Origin: Tenrec ecaudatus
Taxonomy: Eukaryota > Chordata > Mammalia > Afrosoricida > Tenrecidae
Assembly (NCBI RefSeq): GCF_050624435.1
Contig: NC_134541.1
Location: forward strand, 102,110,805-102,174,804
Reading direction: 5' to 3'
Length of the DNA: 64,000 nt
A program made the translations under genes and the position numbers. This document shows, piece by piece, positions 11,912-23,466 of this stretch. Numbering within the stretch: the first letter of the stretch is position 1; every line of letters begins with the position of its first letter. The notes beneath the pieces are model-generated. The model did no database searches and was not told the origin of the DNA. It was given only the letters and a program-made list of their open reading frames with translations.

Positions 11912-12245
11912 TGTTCGGTAGGGTTCTCTAGAGAAACAAAAAATCCACCAGCCTCGAGTTCAAGTGATATACAAACCAGCAGCATGGTGAAGCAGGTCTC
12001 AAAGGAGCCTCAAGCTCTAGCCATGATCCACAGGTTGGCTTGTCCCACAGGTCGTGTAGCTTACAGGTTGAGGCAGTGAACTAGCTAAAGCAGCTGCGTA
12101 CTGGTCCAATCACCAGAGAGCAAGAGAGAGAGAGGGCAGGCCATGCAGAGCCATTCATCTCTTTGCCCTTCAATCAAACTGTGACCTGATTAATCCTACA
12201 TATTCCTATTGGCCAGGTTGATAGAATAAACCTATCTATCATAGA
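11912..12245 (-). mobile_element. LTR (-), ERVL-like
   Basis: It begins 'tagggttctctagagaaac' (the reverse of the family's 3' end) and runs to about 12245. It contains 'ctggtccaatcaccagagag', 'ccttcaatca' and 'ggccaggttgatagaataaac', shared with the LTRs at 40395-40885 and 59378-59917. Confidence 0.65.
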
Positions 12246-12254
12246 GCCCCAAAT

Positions 12255-12400
12255 GTACCTGCCACGAGAATCACTCACTGCTATCAAGTCAATGCTGACT
12301 CATAGTGACCCCTGTGGGTTTCTGAAACTGTTCATGGGAGTAGAAGGTCCAGTCTTTCTCCCACAGAGCTCCTGGTAGTTTCAAACTGCTGACTATTCAG
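12255..12400 (-). mobile_element. AfroSINE (-)
   Basis: Conserved words 'actgctatcaagtcaatgct', 'gactcatagtgacccctgtg' and 'gtttcaaactgctga' are present. The tRNA head is missing. Confidence 0.85.
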
Positions 12401-12865
12401 ATAAAAGTACAGCAAATTTGGTCACCACCTAGCTGCGACTGAGGGATGCTTCATTCAGGGTATGACCTGCTCTTCATATAGATTGACAGTGTGCAGAAAT
12501 TAGCTCATTTCTACCGCTGGATTTGGATTCTGCATCTGGTTTTTTGATCTCCCATTACAACACCTACTGATACTCAGAGCCATCAGCCACGGGCCATTGA
12601 CCTATGATTCATTTGTCTGATCTTGGATTCATTCAGCTAAGCATCCACCAGCCTGAGGTCTCCTTGCTTCATCTCCCTGCTTCCTGTTTATCAAGCCCCT
12701 GCAGCTATAGGAGTTGGGAGAAGCTTTCAACCTTCATCTGAATTGAACCAGATTGCATTCACCTACTTCTACAACTATGTGAGCCATTTCTTGATATCAA
12801 TCTCTCTGTGTACAAACACATACAAGTATCACTGGCTTTGCTTCTCTAGAGAGCCCAGTCTAACA

Positions 12866-13370
12866 CCTAGGTATATACCCAAAAGACTTGTAAACAGAGT
12901 CTTGTGCACCCATGTTCATTGCAGGACTAATAATAGCCAAAAGGTAGAAACAACCTAAAAGCCCACCAGCAGATGAATGGATAAACACAATGTGATGTCC
13001 TACATACAGATTAATACTGTCAATAAGGTCAAAGAAGTCATGGCACATGCTATTTTGTGGATGCTGCTTGAAGAAACTAGGTTAAGCCAGTCACAGGAGG
13101 ACAAATATTATATGTCCTCACTTAGATAGCTAGAAAGGAACAGGCAAATGTGTGGAGACCAATGTTTATTAGTGGTTACTGAGCCTGGGAAAGAATGAAG
13201 GGGAGGATAATTGCCTATGCAGCATTGAGTTTTAGTTTATGGTGATGCGAATTAGCATCGATGAAAGACAGGTATGGCCAAGCACTTAATGTAAAAAGCT
13301 GAAATGGCAAGACTCACGTGACTGATATATTTATAACAATGACATAAATAAATAAATGAATAGGTGCTGA
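12866..13370 (+). mobile_element. L1M 3' region, right part of the split copy
   Basis: Continues the L1 sequence from 11628: 'ccatgttcattgcaggac', 'gatgaatggataaaca', 'gccagtcacaggaggac' and 'attagtggttactg' appear in consensus order. It closes with an A-rich 'aaataaataaataaatgaa' near 13345-13365. Confidence 0.85.
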
Positions 13371-13750
13371 AACTCCTTATATACAACCAAGCAAACACCT
13401 CACGGGACTTGGTTCCTTAGTTTGGAGGGTTAGAGTCATGGTTTCATGGACAGCCCAACTAATTGGTCTAATAATGTGCTTAGTGCGTCTGTTCTACTTC
13501 CTAGTTCATTCCAGTGACTGGTGTCCTAAGCACTTACAAATGGTCACCCAAGATACAGTAATCGACCTCTCTTTACCTGGAGCAGCAGAGGAAGGAGAGC
13601 CGAAAATAGGAGGAGGGAATAAAATGTGTGGCTCATTGTCTCCGTGAACAATGCCCTCCCCTTTGCAAGCAACCATAAGAACGGGGTGGTGCCTGGCTAT
13701 CATTCCCGAGCATTTTGATCAAAATGTCTTTTTTTTTTTGATAGACCAAT
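13371..13750. other. unassigned flank of ERV-A
   Basis: No gene recognised. A short T-run at 13731-13739 precedes the LTR. The sequence right of the provirus (from about 19795) may be the continuation of the same locus. Confidence 0.3.
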
Positions 13751-14260
13751 TGTTGTAACCGCTCTGCTGGGTCTAAGAGCTCGTGGTCCCTCGAACTGAA
13801 GAATGGACGCATGGACCAAAAAGCGGTAAGCAGAAAACAGAGTTTATTTGGAAAGGGGTGGGGCGGGGGAGAGCCCCTGACATAGGAGGTGGGGGCTCAA
13901 GTGAGTTGCTGATGAATGATGTCTAGGGGGTTTTATCAGGTGTGGGGTACTTGGCCTGTCTGCATCTCCAGGTTATAACCCAGCCAATCCCAGGACTGGC
14001 CTATTTCTCATATCCAATCATAAACCCAGTCATGCTCTCCCCTCTCTGGACGTGGACAAGGAAGTATGACACATACAAAGGCCAGTAAAGAGTCTTGGGT
14101 TTGAATCAGCCTTGGGGTTTCTCCACAGGGGTCTAGCTAGTGGACCACAGCAGAAAATCGTTTGAGGCGCATGGTTCTGAGTCAGCTGTCTCCTACAGGG
14201 ATAGGGTCTCTAAACTCACTAAGGTTATTTCAATTCCCTGGGCCCCCATGATTCATGTCT
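13751..14260 (-). mobile_element. ERV-A 3' LTR
   Basis: Matches 19277-19790 base for base over long stretches, for instance 'ccctcgaactgaagaatg', 'gcatggacca', 'ggactggcctatttctca' and 'tcatgctctcccctct'. On the minus strand the LTR carries AATAAA ('ccaaataaactctg', complement near 13841) and ends ...ttacaaca at 13751. The 14260 limit is approximate. Confidence 0.8.
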
Positions 14261-15719
14261 GAAACTGCTGGAGTCTAGAACATACACACTTTGTTACCAA
14301 ATTTAAAAGACATGACCCAAAAAGGCAAACAGCTAACATAGTTACCAGAGGTCCAGGCAAAGTTACCGGAGGTCTGATCTCTGGGAACCGAGATTGAAAC
14401 CATTTCTACCAGGATTCTTCTTGAGTTCTTATATAAAACTTTAGATGGGCCCAGTTAACCACTTTATCTATTGCTTTTAGACTGGTCTCTACTTGGTGGG
14501 AAGTTCACCCAGAAACAACAGTGGGGGTTGGTGAGGGCACACCTATCTCCTGTGATCCATGACCTACTCTGCTATTGAACGTAAGGATGATTTTTGGGCC
14601 CCGAAGGCATTTCACTGGCATTGGCCAATACATGAATGATCTCTGTCAAATTAGTGATGGAACCAAAGGCAACTGCTAATCCAGGCCATCCTAATTCCTG
14701 CCACATTTCAGCCAGGGCTGTTGGAATGCACTCTAAGAAGGGTTGGAGGTCAGAACTTCCCAAAGGGGTGTGTTTTGGGCCACCCTTGGTGGTACAGATC
14801 TGCAGGATGACTCACTGACAGTGAAGCAGGACCTCTCTCCTGGTAAGAAGGTTGCATGGCTTAGTGAAGTATAAGTTTGAATTGGCATCACCAGGCCTTC
14901 TTGTAGCAAAGCCTGACAGTGCACCAGGAGGTTGTCAGAAAGTCACAGGCTCCCCTTAACATTTAGGACCCTGGTGAAACCCTGTGAGGTGTCCACGATC
15001 AAGTCTCTTCCTTGAGTCTATTTAGTTGCCTCAGGAGTTATCAGGGCCGCCGCTGCCACCACTCAGAGACAGTGAGGCCATCCTTTGGTATCTGTGCAAT
15101 TGGTTGTTGCACGGGACCCCTGGTTTGGGTTAGCAATCCCTGTTCTTCCAGTTAATTGTACATGGAAGCTCTGCACAATGGGAAGTTAAGAGCTCAATTG
15201 TTTTAAAGGTTTGTTCTGCCTCAGGCTCCCAAGGGAGGTTGATGGAAACAGTGTTGTTTCTGGGTTTCCTTGAGAAGAGTGGACAGGGACAAATAATTTC
15301 GCTGTGTCCTGGGACCCAGAGTGAACAGAACCCAATACGTGACTATGGGTTCAATTCCCCCTTTCCCTAGGACTCTAGAGCCTTCTCATAGTACTAATCC
15401 CAGGTATCAGACTTGCTGTTGGAACAGCTGAGCTTGTCCCATGAAATTTTGTCTCCACCTTGGGCTAATAGACCATGACAGCTTCAATGCAGACACTCTC
15501 AGAAGGTGGACAAGAAAGGATGGCATCTGCATCCTTTAAAACAGAGAGAAATGACTCCGGTCTTGAGCAAAGCCCCGATGGAACAAGTGAGGACGTTCTC
15601 AGAACTCTTGGGTGAGGACAGTCCAGGTGAGTTGGGCTGTCTGATCTGAGGGGTTTTCAAATGCACATACATAGTGGGAGTCTGTTGAAGGCCATTTAGA
15701 CTCAACCTTGAAATGGCTG

Positions 15720-16576
15720 AGAAGTCTCATGAACTATGTGTCAGTGTTTGCTGATTTCCTCTGTAACTTCACGTTTTGAACAGACTATTAAGAACAAGGA
15801 CAAGAAAGTATGCAAGGTCTGGGAAAAACAGGTTGTTTAATTTTCTCAAGAATGTCTGGCTTGGATCCTAGATACTTCCTCCCCCCAACAACCATGATCC
15901 GAATTCTACCTTGCAGGACTGGATAGGGCAGAGGTTGTACACTGGTGCATATGGGAACTGGAGGCACAGGGAATCCAGGGTGGATCATACCTTCAGGACC
16001 AGGGGTGTGAGGGGCGATACTGGGAGAGTAAAGGGTGAGTGGGTTGGAAAGGGGAACTGATTACTAGGATCCACATGTGACCTCCTCCCTGGGAGATGGA
16101 TGGCAGAGAAGGGGTGGGGGAGAGGGAGACTCCGGATAGGGCAAGATATGACAAAATAACAATCTATAAATTAGCAAGGGCTCATGAGGGAGGGGGGAGT
16201 GGGGAGGGAGGGGAAAAAAAGAGGACCTGATGCAAAGGGCTTAAGTGGAGAGCAAATGCTTTGAAAATGATTAGGGCAAAGAATGCACGGATGGGCTTTA
16301 TACAATTGATGTATGTATATGTATGGATTGTGATAAGAGTTGTATGAGCCCCTAATAAAATGTTTTAAAAAAAAAGAATGTCTGGCTTGGCAGAAGATAG
16401 AGTTGCTATGTGTATCAAACGTGCTTGCTTAACAATGAGATAATTAACCCCGGGATGTTTCTGCATGGATATAAGGAGTGTGTAGAATAAACTCGGGTGC
16501 TTCCGTCCATCAGACTGCTGCCCTCTCAATCCTTTCTCTCGCTCTTTTTTTCCTTAATCCTCACTCACCCTTTCAG
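15720..16576 (+). mobile_element. solo LTR (+) inserted in ERV-A
   Basis: Its 3' part holds 'tataagga', 'aataaactcgg' (16484-16496) and 'tccgtccatcagactgctgc', which match 29720-29750 of another LTR in the window. Both end in '...caccctttca'-like sequence. It is opposite to ERV-A and is itself split by an L1 at 15865-16373. The left limit is approximate. Confidence 0.6.
15865..16373 (+). mobile_element. L1 3' end (+) with perfect 17-bp target duplication
   Basis: A 5'-truncated L1 3'UTR ending 'gattgtgataagagttgtat' then AATAAAATG and an A-tract. The flanks aagaatgtctggcttgg at 15848-15864 and 16374-16390 are identical over 17 bp, so the insertion is comparatively young and has the L1 signature. 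Confidence 0.95.
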
Positions 16577-17299
16577 GATGGTTCGACTCGTTGGCTGGCT
16601 CCAACAGGAGTCCAGATGCAAGGGAAGACCAAGGACTACATCCTTTGGGTCTAATTCTGTGGACCCTTCGGTTCCCTTGGGGACAGAGGAGAGCAGGGCA
16701 TAGGGGCTTGGGACTACTGGGTGTTTGGGAATCATAGCCACATCGGCCAGTCTTAGATCCTGGACCTACCTCCAACTCCCATGGCATTTCTGAACTCCTA
16801 GGATGAAGGTATTACCAGGGCTACTGCAGGGTACCACAAGACCTTGAACTTTTAAATTCTCAATTACTTTGAACAAGCCCTGTCTTGCTCCTGGCCTGAG
16901 TGGGTACTGCCTGTGGATGGGGAATGAGGTGGGGGTCTCTAAATTTAATCAGAGTAGGTAGGGTCTTGGTTTCTCCTATTTTTTCCTGAACTGCTCAGAC
17001 CTCTGGGGTGATTTCTTCTTTCACTACGGCCAAGCAAAGGATTGACTCTTGGCCCACATTCATACAAATAAATTGTTGTCTGGAACTTAGATAACAAATC
17101 CCTCCCTATTTAGGGAGTAGGGCTTTCTGGCATGATCAGGAGGCATGAATAAACAGCACTTCTCCACAAAGACTGAGAGAAAAACTGACATTCCCCAGAC
17201 TTGGGTGCTATTTTTGACAGAGAGCCAGGACAGGAGAGTGGGATGGAGACTGAGCCTTGCCCTGGACATCAGGCGCACCCAGGGCTCCCGAGGGTGACA

Positions 17300-18120
17300 G
17301 CCCACACACTGCCCTGGGCAATCCCTCCTTCAGGGTCTCCTCTGCATTGCTTAGGAGCTCCTTTGGCTCGGTGGGGCAGTTCCTTTGGAAGTGGCCCTGC
17401 TGACCACAGAGGTAACAAGTCCCAGAAGCTGTCCCCTAAAGGTGGCCCGGAGCTACAAAGTTAGTCTGCCAGAGCTCTCTCTCTCCTCTCCCTGTCCCCT
17501 CTCCTCTCCTGATATGGATGGTAAAGGCCAAGGTGACAATCTGTTAGAGGTTGTCAAGGCTCCAGTCAGGGTTAAGTGCCAGCTCCTGTACTTTCCTCTT
17601 TATGCCTGGGGCTGCTCGGCTGATAAAGTTGTCCTGTCATAGGACCTGACACACATGTGAATCTGGGGAGACAGGGGTGTGCTTCTTCATAGATCCCTTA
17701 ATCACTCCAGAAATGCCGCGGGATTTTCTCTTTTCTCCTGATTAATGGTGAAAGCTTAGAGAGTAAGTAAGGGGATTTCCCCAAGATCTTCCGAGGCCTT
17801 CAAGGGGGTAGGTTTGGAAATACCTCCTTTTCCAATCTTCAGGCTTACCGGGATCCCATTCTGGGTCTTCTCAGGGGCCTACCGGAAATCAGGCTTGTTC
17901 ATCAGCGGTCATATCATCCTATGCGTTTAAAGTGGACCAGTCATTTCCAAAGGCCTGAGATGCTTCCAACACTGGATTTCGCTGAACTAATTAGGGGTCT
18001 GGCCTAGCAAGAGCATTACATCTCTTCGGGAAAGGTCAAAAGTCTGGGCCAGTCCCTGGAAAGTGTTTATATGTTTTCTGGTCCATCTGAGAACTTTCCC
18101 AGACCTGTCTTAATTTACAT
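17300..18120 (-). pseudogene. ERV-A gag relic (capsid and nucleocapsid)
   Basis: Two hallmarks are readable on the minus strand. The major homology region of capsid is ENPAAFLE at 17705-17728, followed by a stop. The nucleocapsid zinc knuckle is at 17376-17417, with cysteines, histidine and cysteine in CX2CX4HX4C spacing (CYLCGQQGHFQRNC). Upstream, a capsid-like GLAQTFDLSRRDVMLL word lies near 18020-18070. A single CCHC box and this form of homology region point to a gammaretrovirus-like (class I) ancestor. Stops and frameshifts are frequent. Confidence 0.8.
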
Positions 18121-19255
18121 CAGAGGGGGAAAGGGGGCACATGTACCCTGGTGACAAAGTGCCCTGAGTTAACTTTCTGAAGTGGGCAGTGTGGAGCTCT
18201 AGTGAGCTCTTGTTTGTTTTTAAAGGGGACTTTGATTTAACATAGGCAGCTACAGACTACCTGCCCTCTCGTTTGCTAAATAATTATAGCAGAAGTATGG
18301 TGTTTTTTAATGGTTCCTTTTTGAAGAACATGGTTCTCCATCAAAAAATTTATATTGGGACCAAGTCTTAGCTCGAAAGAAAACAAAACACCCTTTCTTC
18401 AGGGTTTGGGGGTTACATGGGGACTCGTTATTTTATATGCAGTCCAGCGGTGTTGTCAGAAGGGGAGACAAAGACGTGCCCATCTAACTGGAATGAGACC
18501 ATCACAAAGACCTGCACCGGGAGCAAGTTCTAACCATAGAGCGTCCCTTATAGACAGGACTCGACACTCAGTGGGGCATGGCCACCACAGCCCTCCCCCC
18601 GATTCATTCGCCTCCCTATACTGGTATGGAAGTGACCCAACACTTGCTCAGTCTTTCAGGTTCTAAGGCCCGGAACTCCTCATTCCAGAGTTCCTGGGCC
18701 CATCCTTTGAGTCCATTAAGAGAAGAGGTTGACTGATGGCAGCTCATCCCCATCTACCATCCAGCTAAAGCATGTCTGCAAGTGTCACTGAGCTCGTAAT
18801 AAGAATCTCATTAAAAGGGATCAGAAAACGAAAACTTGCAGAGGGAGACCTTGTGGCCCTGCTGGTTGTGTGGAATGAAGGGTGATCAGTGAGCTTCTGG
18901 CTCCCCATTTGTCATCAAGGGCCTAGCTCAGCTCTCTGGAATCCCCTCCCGCTCATTTGTGCAGACCAGATCTGAACTGGTCACTCAGTGTTTGCTCAGC
19001 ACTGTAGGATCAACCTGAATGAGTCCGTGATCTTGGGGCCACTTGCACTTCCTGGCCTTCGGAGCCAGACTGGGAATTTTACAAAGAGGAGGGAGAAAGG
19101 ACTCAGGACTGGGCTAACTTCCAGGGTCTGAGAGTACCTAAGCCCAGGTTGAGCTTCCCCTGCTCAATGCAGACTCGACCCCTTCAGGGGGGAACTGAAA
19201 GGAGGAGGCAGAGGGAAAGGCACCGGGCAGGAATCCATACGCGCTGTAGGAGGGG

Positions 19256-19273
19256 GCCCCACACTGGGCGCTA
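19256..19273 (-). other. ERV-A primer-binding site, tRNA-Lys-like
   Basis: The minus strand reads tagcgcccagtgtggggc directly downstream of the 5' LTR, after a few T residues. It matches the Lys-1,2 primer site known from betaretroviruses at 15 of 18 positions (from memory of the family). The position fixes which LTR is 5'. Confidence 0.6.
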
Positions 19274-19276
19274 AAA

Positions 19277-19790
19277 CGTTGCAACTACTTTGACATGTTC
19301 AGGGGCTCTCAGACCCTCGAACTGAAGAATGCACGCATGGACCACGAAACGGCAGACAGAAAGCAGCATTTATCTGGAAAGGAAAGGACAGCACCTGGGG
19401 ACTTGACTGAGTTGCCACTGAATGAACTGTCTAGGAGGTTTAGTCATGTGTGGGGGATTTGGCCTGTCAGCATCTCTGGGTTATGAATGGGCCAATCCTG
19501 GGACTGGTCCTATTTCTCAGGTCCAAACATAAACCTGGTCATGCTCTCCCCTCTGCCAGCCTGGTCTTGCCTTTGGCATGGACAAGGACGCAGGCATGCA
19601 AAGGTCAACGAAGAGTCTTGGGTTTGATGAGCTTGGAGTTTAGAATCAGCTAGGGGTGTGATGTCGGCAGGTTTGAAGATTGTCCCAGGCTGCTGAGAAC
19701 ACCCTTCCTGATACCCTGCCATTCCCAGTGCTTCCTGCCACCAGGCTTCTTTCCTTCATTCGGCCTGTGGTCTCTCTGTCTCTCTCGGAA
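19277..19790 (-). mobile_element. ERV-A 5' LTR
   Basis: Partner of 13751-14260. On the minus strand the AATAAA homologue lies opposite about 19369, decayed ('gcatttatctgg'). It abuts the primer-binding site on its left. The outer end near 19790 is estimated from a possible '...ggaatca' terminus; no convincing target duplication was found. Confidence 0.75.
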
Positions 19791-19920
19791 TCATAATAAA
19801 AAAGAGTGGAAAGGCAGAACAGAATTTCAAATACACTTGGACTTTAGACTTTCTGGAGTCATGGAGGTTGGTTAAATCCCTGGACTTAATGACCTGAGAT
19901 CATCTTTAAACCTTAAATCA

Positions 19921-19970
19921 TTATATATATATATATGTATATATATATGTATATATATGTATATATGTTA
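19921..19970. repeat. (TA)n/(TATG)n microsatellite
   Basis: Alternating 'atatatatat' and 'gtatatat' units over about 50 bp. Confidence 0.95.
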
Positions 19971-19999
19971 AAACCTTAAATTATAGATAGACGTTTTCT

Positions 20000-20955
20000 T
20001 AAAAGTAAACAGTTTTGCTTAACTACTACTAAATGTCTGCCTTAAACCCTGTGATTTTAAGATCTACCGAGAAGGGATCCAACTAACATCAACTCAAAAG
20101 CTTTGATAAGAACCTTTGCGGGCAGTGAGTTTATGTTAATACAGGAGAAACATCTCAGAAAAGATGGGCGAGAATGATTGCACAATTTCAGGAATATATT
20201 CAAAGTCATTGAATTGCACATATAGAAATTACTTATTGTGTTTATTCTCAACAAGAACAAAAATTAAATTCATATACATATCATGCAGGAGGGATATGGG
20301 TGTGGGGAAGGATGAGTGAATGAAGCCGACCCTGGCCGTCGGATTTAGGGGACTACGCATTTGCAGTTCATGAATCTTAAATAATGACTGAGAGAGCTAG
20401 AGGGGCCTGTTTGCCTCCCCCCAGAGCTCAAAGAGCAATTAACATTCCAAACTTTGAACCCTTGGCCTGGTCCAAACACACGGTTACAATGAACACAAGA
20501 TTGGTGACACTTAACCCTGTCTGGCTCCCATCAAAATGGTGACGGTCTTGCTCACCACCCACACTATCCTGCTGAGTCCAGAATGCACAGAATAGGACAG
20601 TATTTGTCCCACCCTTTGGGGAACTTGGAGGAGGCTGCTCATAGTTGGAGGCTATGGCCCTGAGGATCTGCAGTATAGCCCCCCAGCCACTCCTAAATCA
20701 CTCAGCCACCCCACCTGACTCACACTGCGAGCCAATTCTGCGGACAGCTGAAGCTGTGGACACGAAGGGAGTGCTGGTGCAGAGAGTACTGTTGGCTTCA
20801 GGAAGCACCAGCACTCTGTCGGAGAAAGAGAGACTCGCCGGCCAGTTCGACTCTGTCCTACACGGTCACTCTGAGCTGGTTTGGATTCCCTCCATGCCAG
20901 TGACTGATGTGATTGATCTTTACATTTGCTCTTGGCCATTGCTTTGGTGTGAGAT
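20000..20955. other. unassigned sequence
   Basis: No gene or repeat terminus that I can name. A frame open on the plus strand at 20645-21010 runs into an AfroSINE and has no domain signature. Confidence 0.3.
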
Positions 20956-20959
20956 GCAA

Positions 20960-21070
20960 ACATTCACTCAGCTCACTCACTGCCTTCGAGTCAATGCTGA
21001 CTCACAGTGAGCCCTGATGGGTGTCTGAAACGATAGCTGTTCATGGAAGTAGAAAGTCCAGTCCCTCTGT
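20960..21070 (-). mobile_element. AfroSINE fragment (-)
   Basis: 'actgccttcgagtcaatgct', 'gactcacagtgagccc', 'gtgtctgaaac' and 'gaagtagaaagtccagtc' match a reversed AfroSINE body. Confidence 0.85.
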
Positions 21071-21149
21071 TCGGATTCCGGGATGGTGTACCTCAGTGCT
21101 TGCTTTTCAGCACTGGAAGAACTCATGTAGCAGGAGCACGTTTATAAGG

Positions 21150-21357
21150 TCAAGTAACTACTATGAGGGAAAGGGAAGTTACGGGCAATACAGTCTCAGA
21201 GCACACTCTATCTCTGGAAAGCGTGCAAGGCCACCTCAAGGCGAGTGTGAAAAACCACGTGGAAAAATGACCGGATTGTTGGAACTGAAAAAACACCTGC
21301 CCAAAGAGAGCCAGCTCAGGAAAGAGAGAGTACGTGTGTGTGAGTGTGTGTGTGTGT

Positions 21358-21402
<45 letters not shown>

Positions 21403-21715
21403 GGGGGTGGAGGGGTCAGATAGAGAGAGAGTGCAGAAGGGAGAGCATGGAAGCTCTGATAGGGAATCATATTCACGCTGCACACACAGGAGAGACCCTG
21501 CGCTCTGAACTGAAATGGGGAGAGCGCCCGCCCTCAGTCTCTGCTTTTTATTCCCCCTGCCCCTACTCGAGGGCAGCGTGGTTGAGTGTTGTAGACGCAT
21601 ATGTGACGGATTGTTGCGGATTGCTAGTGCGCATGCCCAGGCGACCTTCATCAGCGTGCCCAAGTGACCTTGGTGTGCGCATGCCCAGCTTTGGATCCTC
21701 CCCATAGGTTTCTAA
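21150..21715 (-). mobile_element. LTR-like repeat (family C)
   Basis: Aligns with 26223-26650: 'tatgagggaaaggg', 'aatacagtctcag', 'gcatgcaagg'-like and the 3' 'ttttattccc...gggg(c)gtggttga'. Part of it also resembles the LTR at 22718-23466 ('ttacagtctca', 'gcatgccaa'). A GT microsatellite sits inside. I infer a diverged LTR in minus orientation; ends are not defined. Confidence 0.5.
21331..21402. repeat. (TG)n microsatellite
   Basis: About 70 bp of GT dinucleotides with three GA interruptions. It produces spurious open frames on both strands. Confidence 0.97.
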
Positions 21716-22554
21716 CGTGTGCCTGATTCCTTTCAACCCCCTTTATTGTGGCCTCGTAGAAAAGACAGGCAGGAAGAGTTGGGATAAAGAGAAAATCCCT
21801 TTTATCACTCATCTTCCTGCCTGTCATTTCTGCCTTGGAGTTGCTGATGGCTTTGAACTGCAGACCATGAAGATGGAAAAGAAGAGGCTAGAAACAAGGA
21901 TGATGCTCATGTTTCCGTTTAGGAAATAAAGGTGGATGGTGGTGTCATTTGTTGAGAATTTACTAAAAAGTAAAACCTACTCACATCCCAGGAAACCTCC
22001 ACAAAACCAAAAAAATATTATTTTCAAATAAGCATTTTACCATAATGTGATACATCACAGGTATTCTGCTAGCGAGATTGCCCAAACAAAGCAGTCTGGC
22101 CTTTCTGCAGATAGCTGAGGGAATACAACCCACTGCTTTCATGCATCCCAGAGGAACTCCTTAGCTTTCCAGCATCTTGTAAGGCAGGAAAAACTGGGTA
22201 GGAGGAGTGTGAGCTTCCTTAATGGTTACCTGTGGGGAGAAAAAGCTCCCAGCTACTTTAATAGTCAGCCTTGATTTACATACTTTCCCCAAAGAGACCT
22301 AAAAAGAATTTACAACTATAAGTTATCTAAAGATGTTTCAGAAAGAACATGAGGGAAAGGAACTCCTTCTTTATTTTTACAACATGGAGAATCAAAATTT
22401 TAACTTTCAATTTGTATTTAGCCTTACCTTATCATACCAAGAAAACTCAGGATGCCGTTGGCTATAGAGTCAGGTCCCAAAAGAAAGCTTTCAGGACATT
22501 ATCAAGAGGTTGGGTGCAAATGGGGACTTAATGACAATGAGTAGAAAAATGACA
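21716..22554. other. unassigned sequence
   Basis: No recognisable gene or repeat ends. Confidence 0.3.
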
Positions 22555-22680
22555 AAAATGTTCTAAAACTTATTGTGGTGATGATTGTACAACTCTTCTT
22601 GATGTGACTGCACTATTGGATTGTATGATATGTGAATGATATTATTCTGTTGGAGAAAATGAAAATAAAAGAGGGGAACA
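22555..22680 (+). mobile_element. L1M 3'-end fragment
   Basis: 'gtggtgatgattgtacaact', then 'gtatgatatgtgaatgatat', follows the wording of the last 120 bp of old L1M elements ('tgatggttgcacaactc...ggtatgtgaattatat'). Confidence 0.5.
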
Positions 22681-22717
22681 TGGGTTGGAATGTGTGAGAT
22701 TGACCAGGAAATGTTTT

Positions 22718-23466
22718 TGTTAGGTTTCTCAGGTGGGTAATACCTAGGTTCTTGGTGTTGCATCAGAAAGAATTCATGCTGAAGCCTGGTTTGTGATCCA
22801 AGTGAGTTTTTTTGATGGACAGGAGAAATTTCAGGTTTTACAGTCTCAAAAGAGCTCTCGCTGTTTCAGGGAAGCATGCCAAACCACAGGTGAGCCACCG
22901 TGCTGGGGCTCACAATTGAATACTACAGGCAACCTTGTGGGACTGAGAGCCCATATGTGGTGACTTGAGGCCAGAGGGCGATTGGCACAGTCTGATTGCA
23001 GACGCAGGGTAAAATGAGAGGAGAGAATCCTCTCTGACCTGCGCCGACGGGTGCAGGGGTAAGAGCAAGTGGGAAGAGAGACTGTGGGCCCTCCAGATAG
23101 GCCCAGAGCGGGCACTGAAGGGACCCGCGCAGGCAGCGCATGTGTGCCTCCTACCAGCCTCTGACTAGGAACAGAGAAAAAAGAGAGAGAAGGGCTTCCT
23201 GCCGCACTGCAGGGTATTTCAAACCTCAGGCTGGGGAGGCGTGGTAGAAGGTTTCGTTGACCCCATTGGCTGAATTAAGCCCACCTGGATCTAGTTTGGG
23301 CTGCCCAGGTGTAATGCCCATTTAGCTTTGGGGGCCAGAGTGGGCGCATGCCCATTTAAAGTCTTAATGGGTGGCTAATGCTCACCTGATTTTTCTTCCC
23401 AACCTCCTTTAGGGGGGCCTGTGCAGGCAAGGGAGGGACAACCCCCTGTCTCTTAGTTACCTAACA
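22718..23466 (-). mobile_element. solo LTR (family D, -)
   Basis: Bounded by tgttaggtttct (22718) and ttacctaaca (23466), giving short inverted termini TGTTAGG/CCTAACA. Its first 150 bp on the plus strand are the reverse complement of the end of the LTR at 25501-26222 (shared 'aactcacttgga', 'ctttc', 'agaaacctaaca' on the sense strand). The flanking 4 bases are tttt and tttc. No internal retroviral sequence lies next to it. Confidence 0.75.

Larger units (their letters stand above)
11629..12865 (+). mobile_element. LTR (ERVL-like, +) with further insertions inside
   Basis: The element starts 'tttcatggcaacttgaggggg' and ends 'ttctctagagagcccagtctaaca', the usual 3' end of this LTR family in the window. 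Flanks are ccaagg (11623-11628) and cctagg (12866-12871), a 6-bp target duplication with one mismatch. The sequence is interrupted by two AfroSINEs and an LTR of the same broad family in reverse, so its own length is much less than 1.2 kb. Confidence 0.7.
14261..19255 (-). mobile_element. ERV-A internal region (gammaretrovirus-like relic)
   Basis: The region lies between two like-oriented LTRs and is read on the minus strand from a primer-binding site at 19256-19273. Gag remains lie at about 17300-18120. Downstream (leftward) I could not identify protease, reverse transcriptase, integrase or env by motif; much is deleted or decayed. A later plus-strand LTR (about 15720-16576) with an L1 inside it sits in the middle. 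All frames have stops. It is an old, inactive endogenous copy. Confidence 0.75.

Noticed and set aside
13731..19800. Target duplication for ERV-A
   Set aside because: Candidate 'caat/taat' flanks are too short and the outer LTR end is unsure, so none is claimed.
21021..21707. 228-codon open frame on the plus strand, the longest in the window
   Set aside because: It reads through an AfroSINE tail, a GT microsatellite (giving VCVCV repeats) and an LTR-like repeat. No domain or conserved start.
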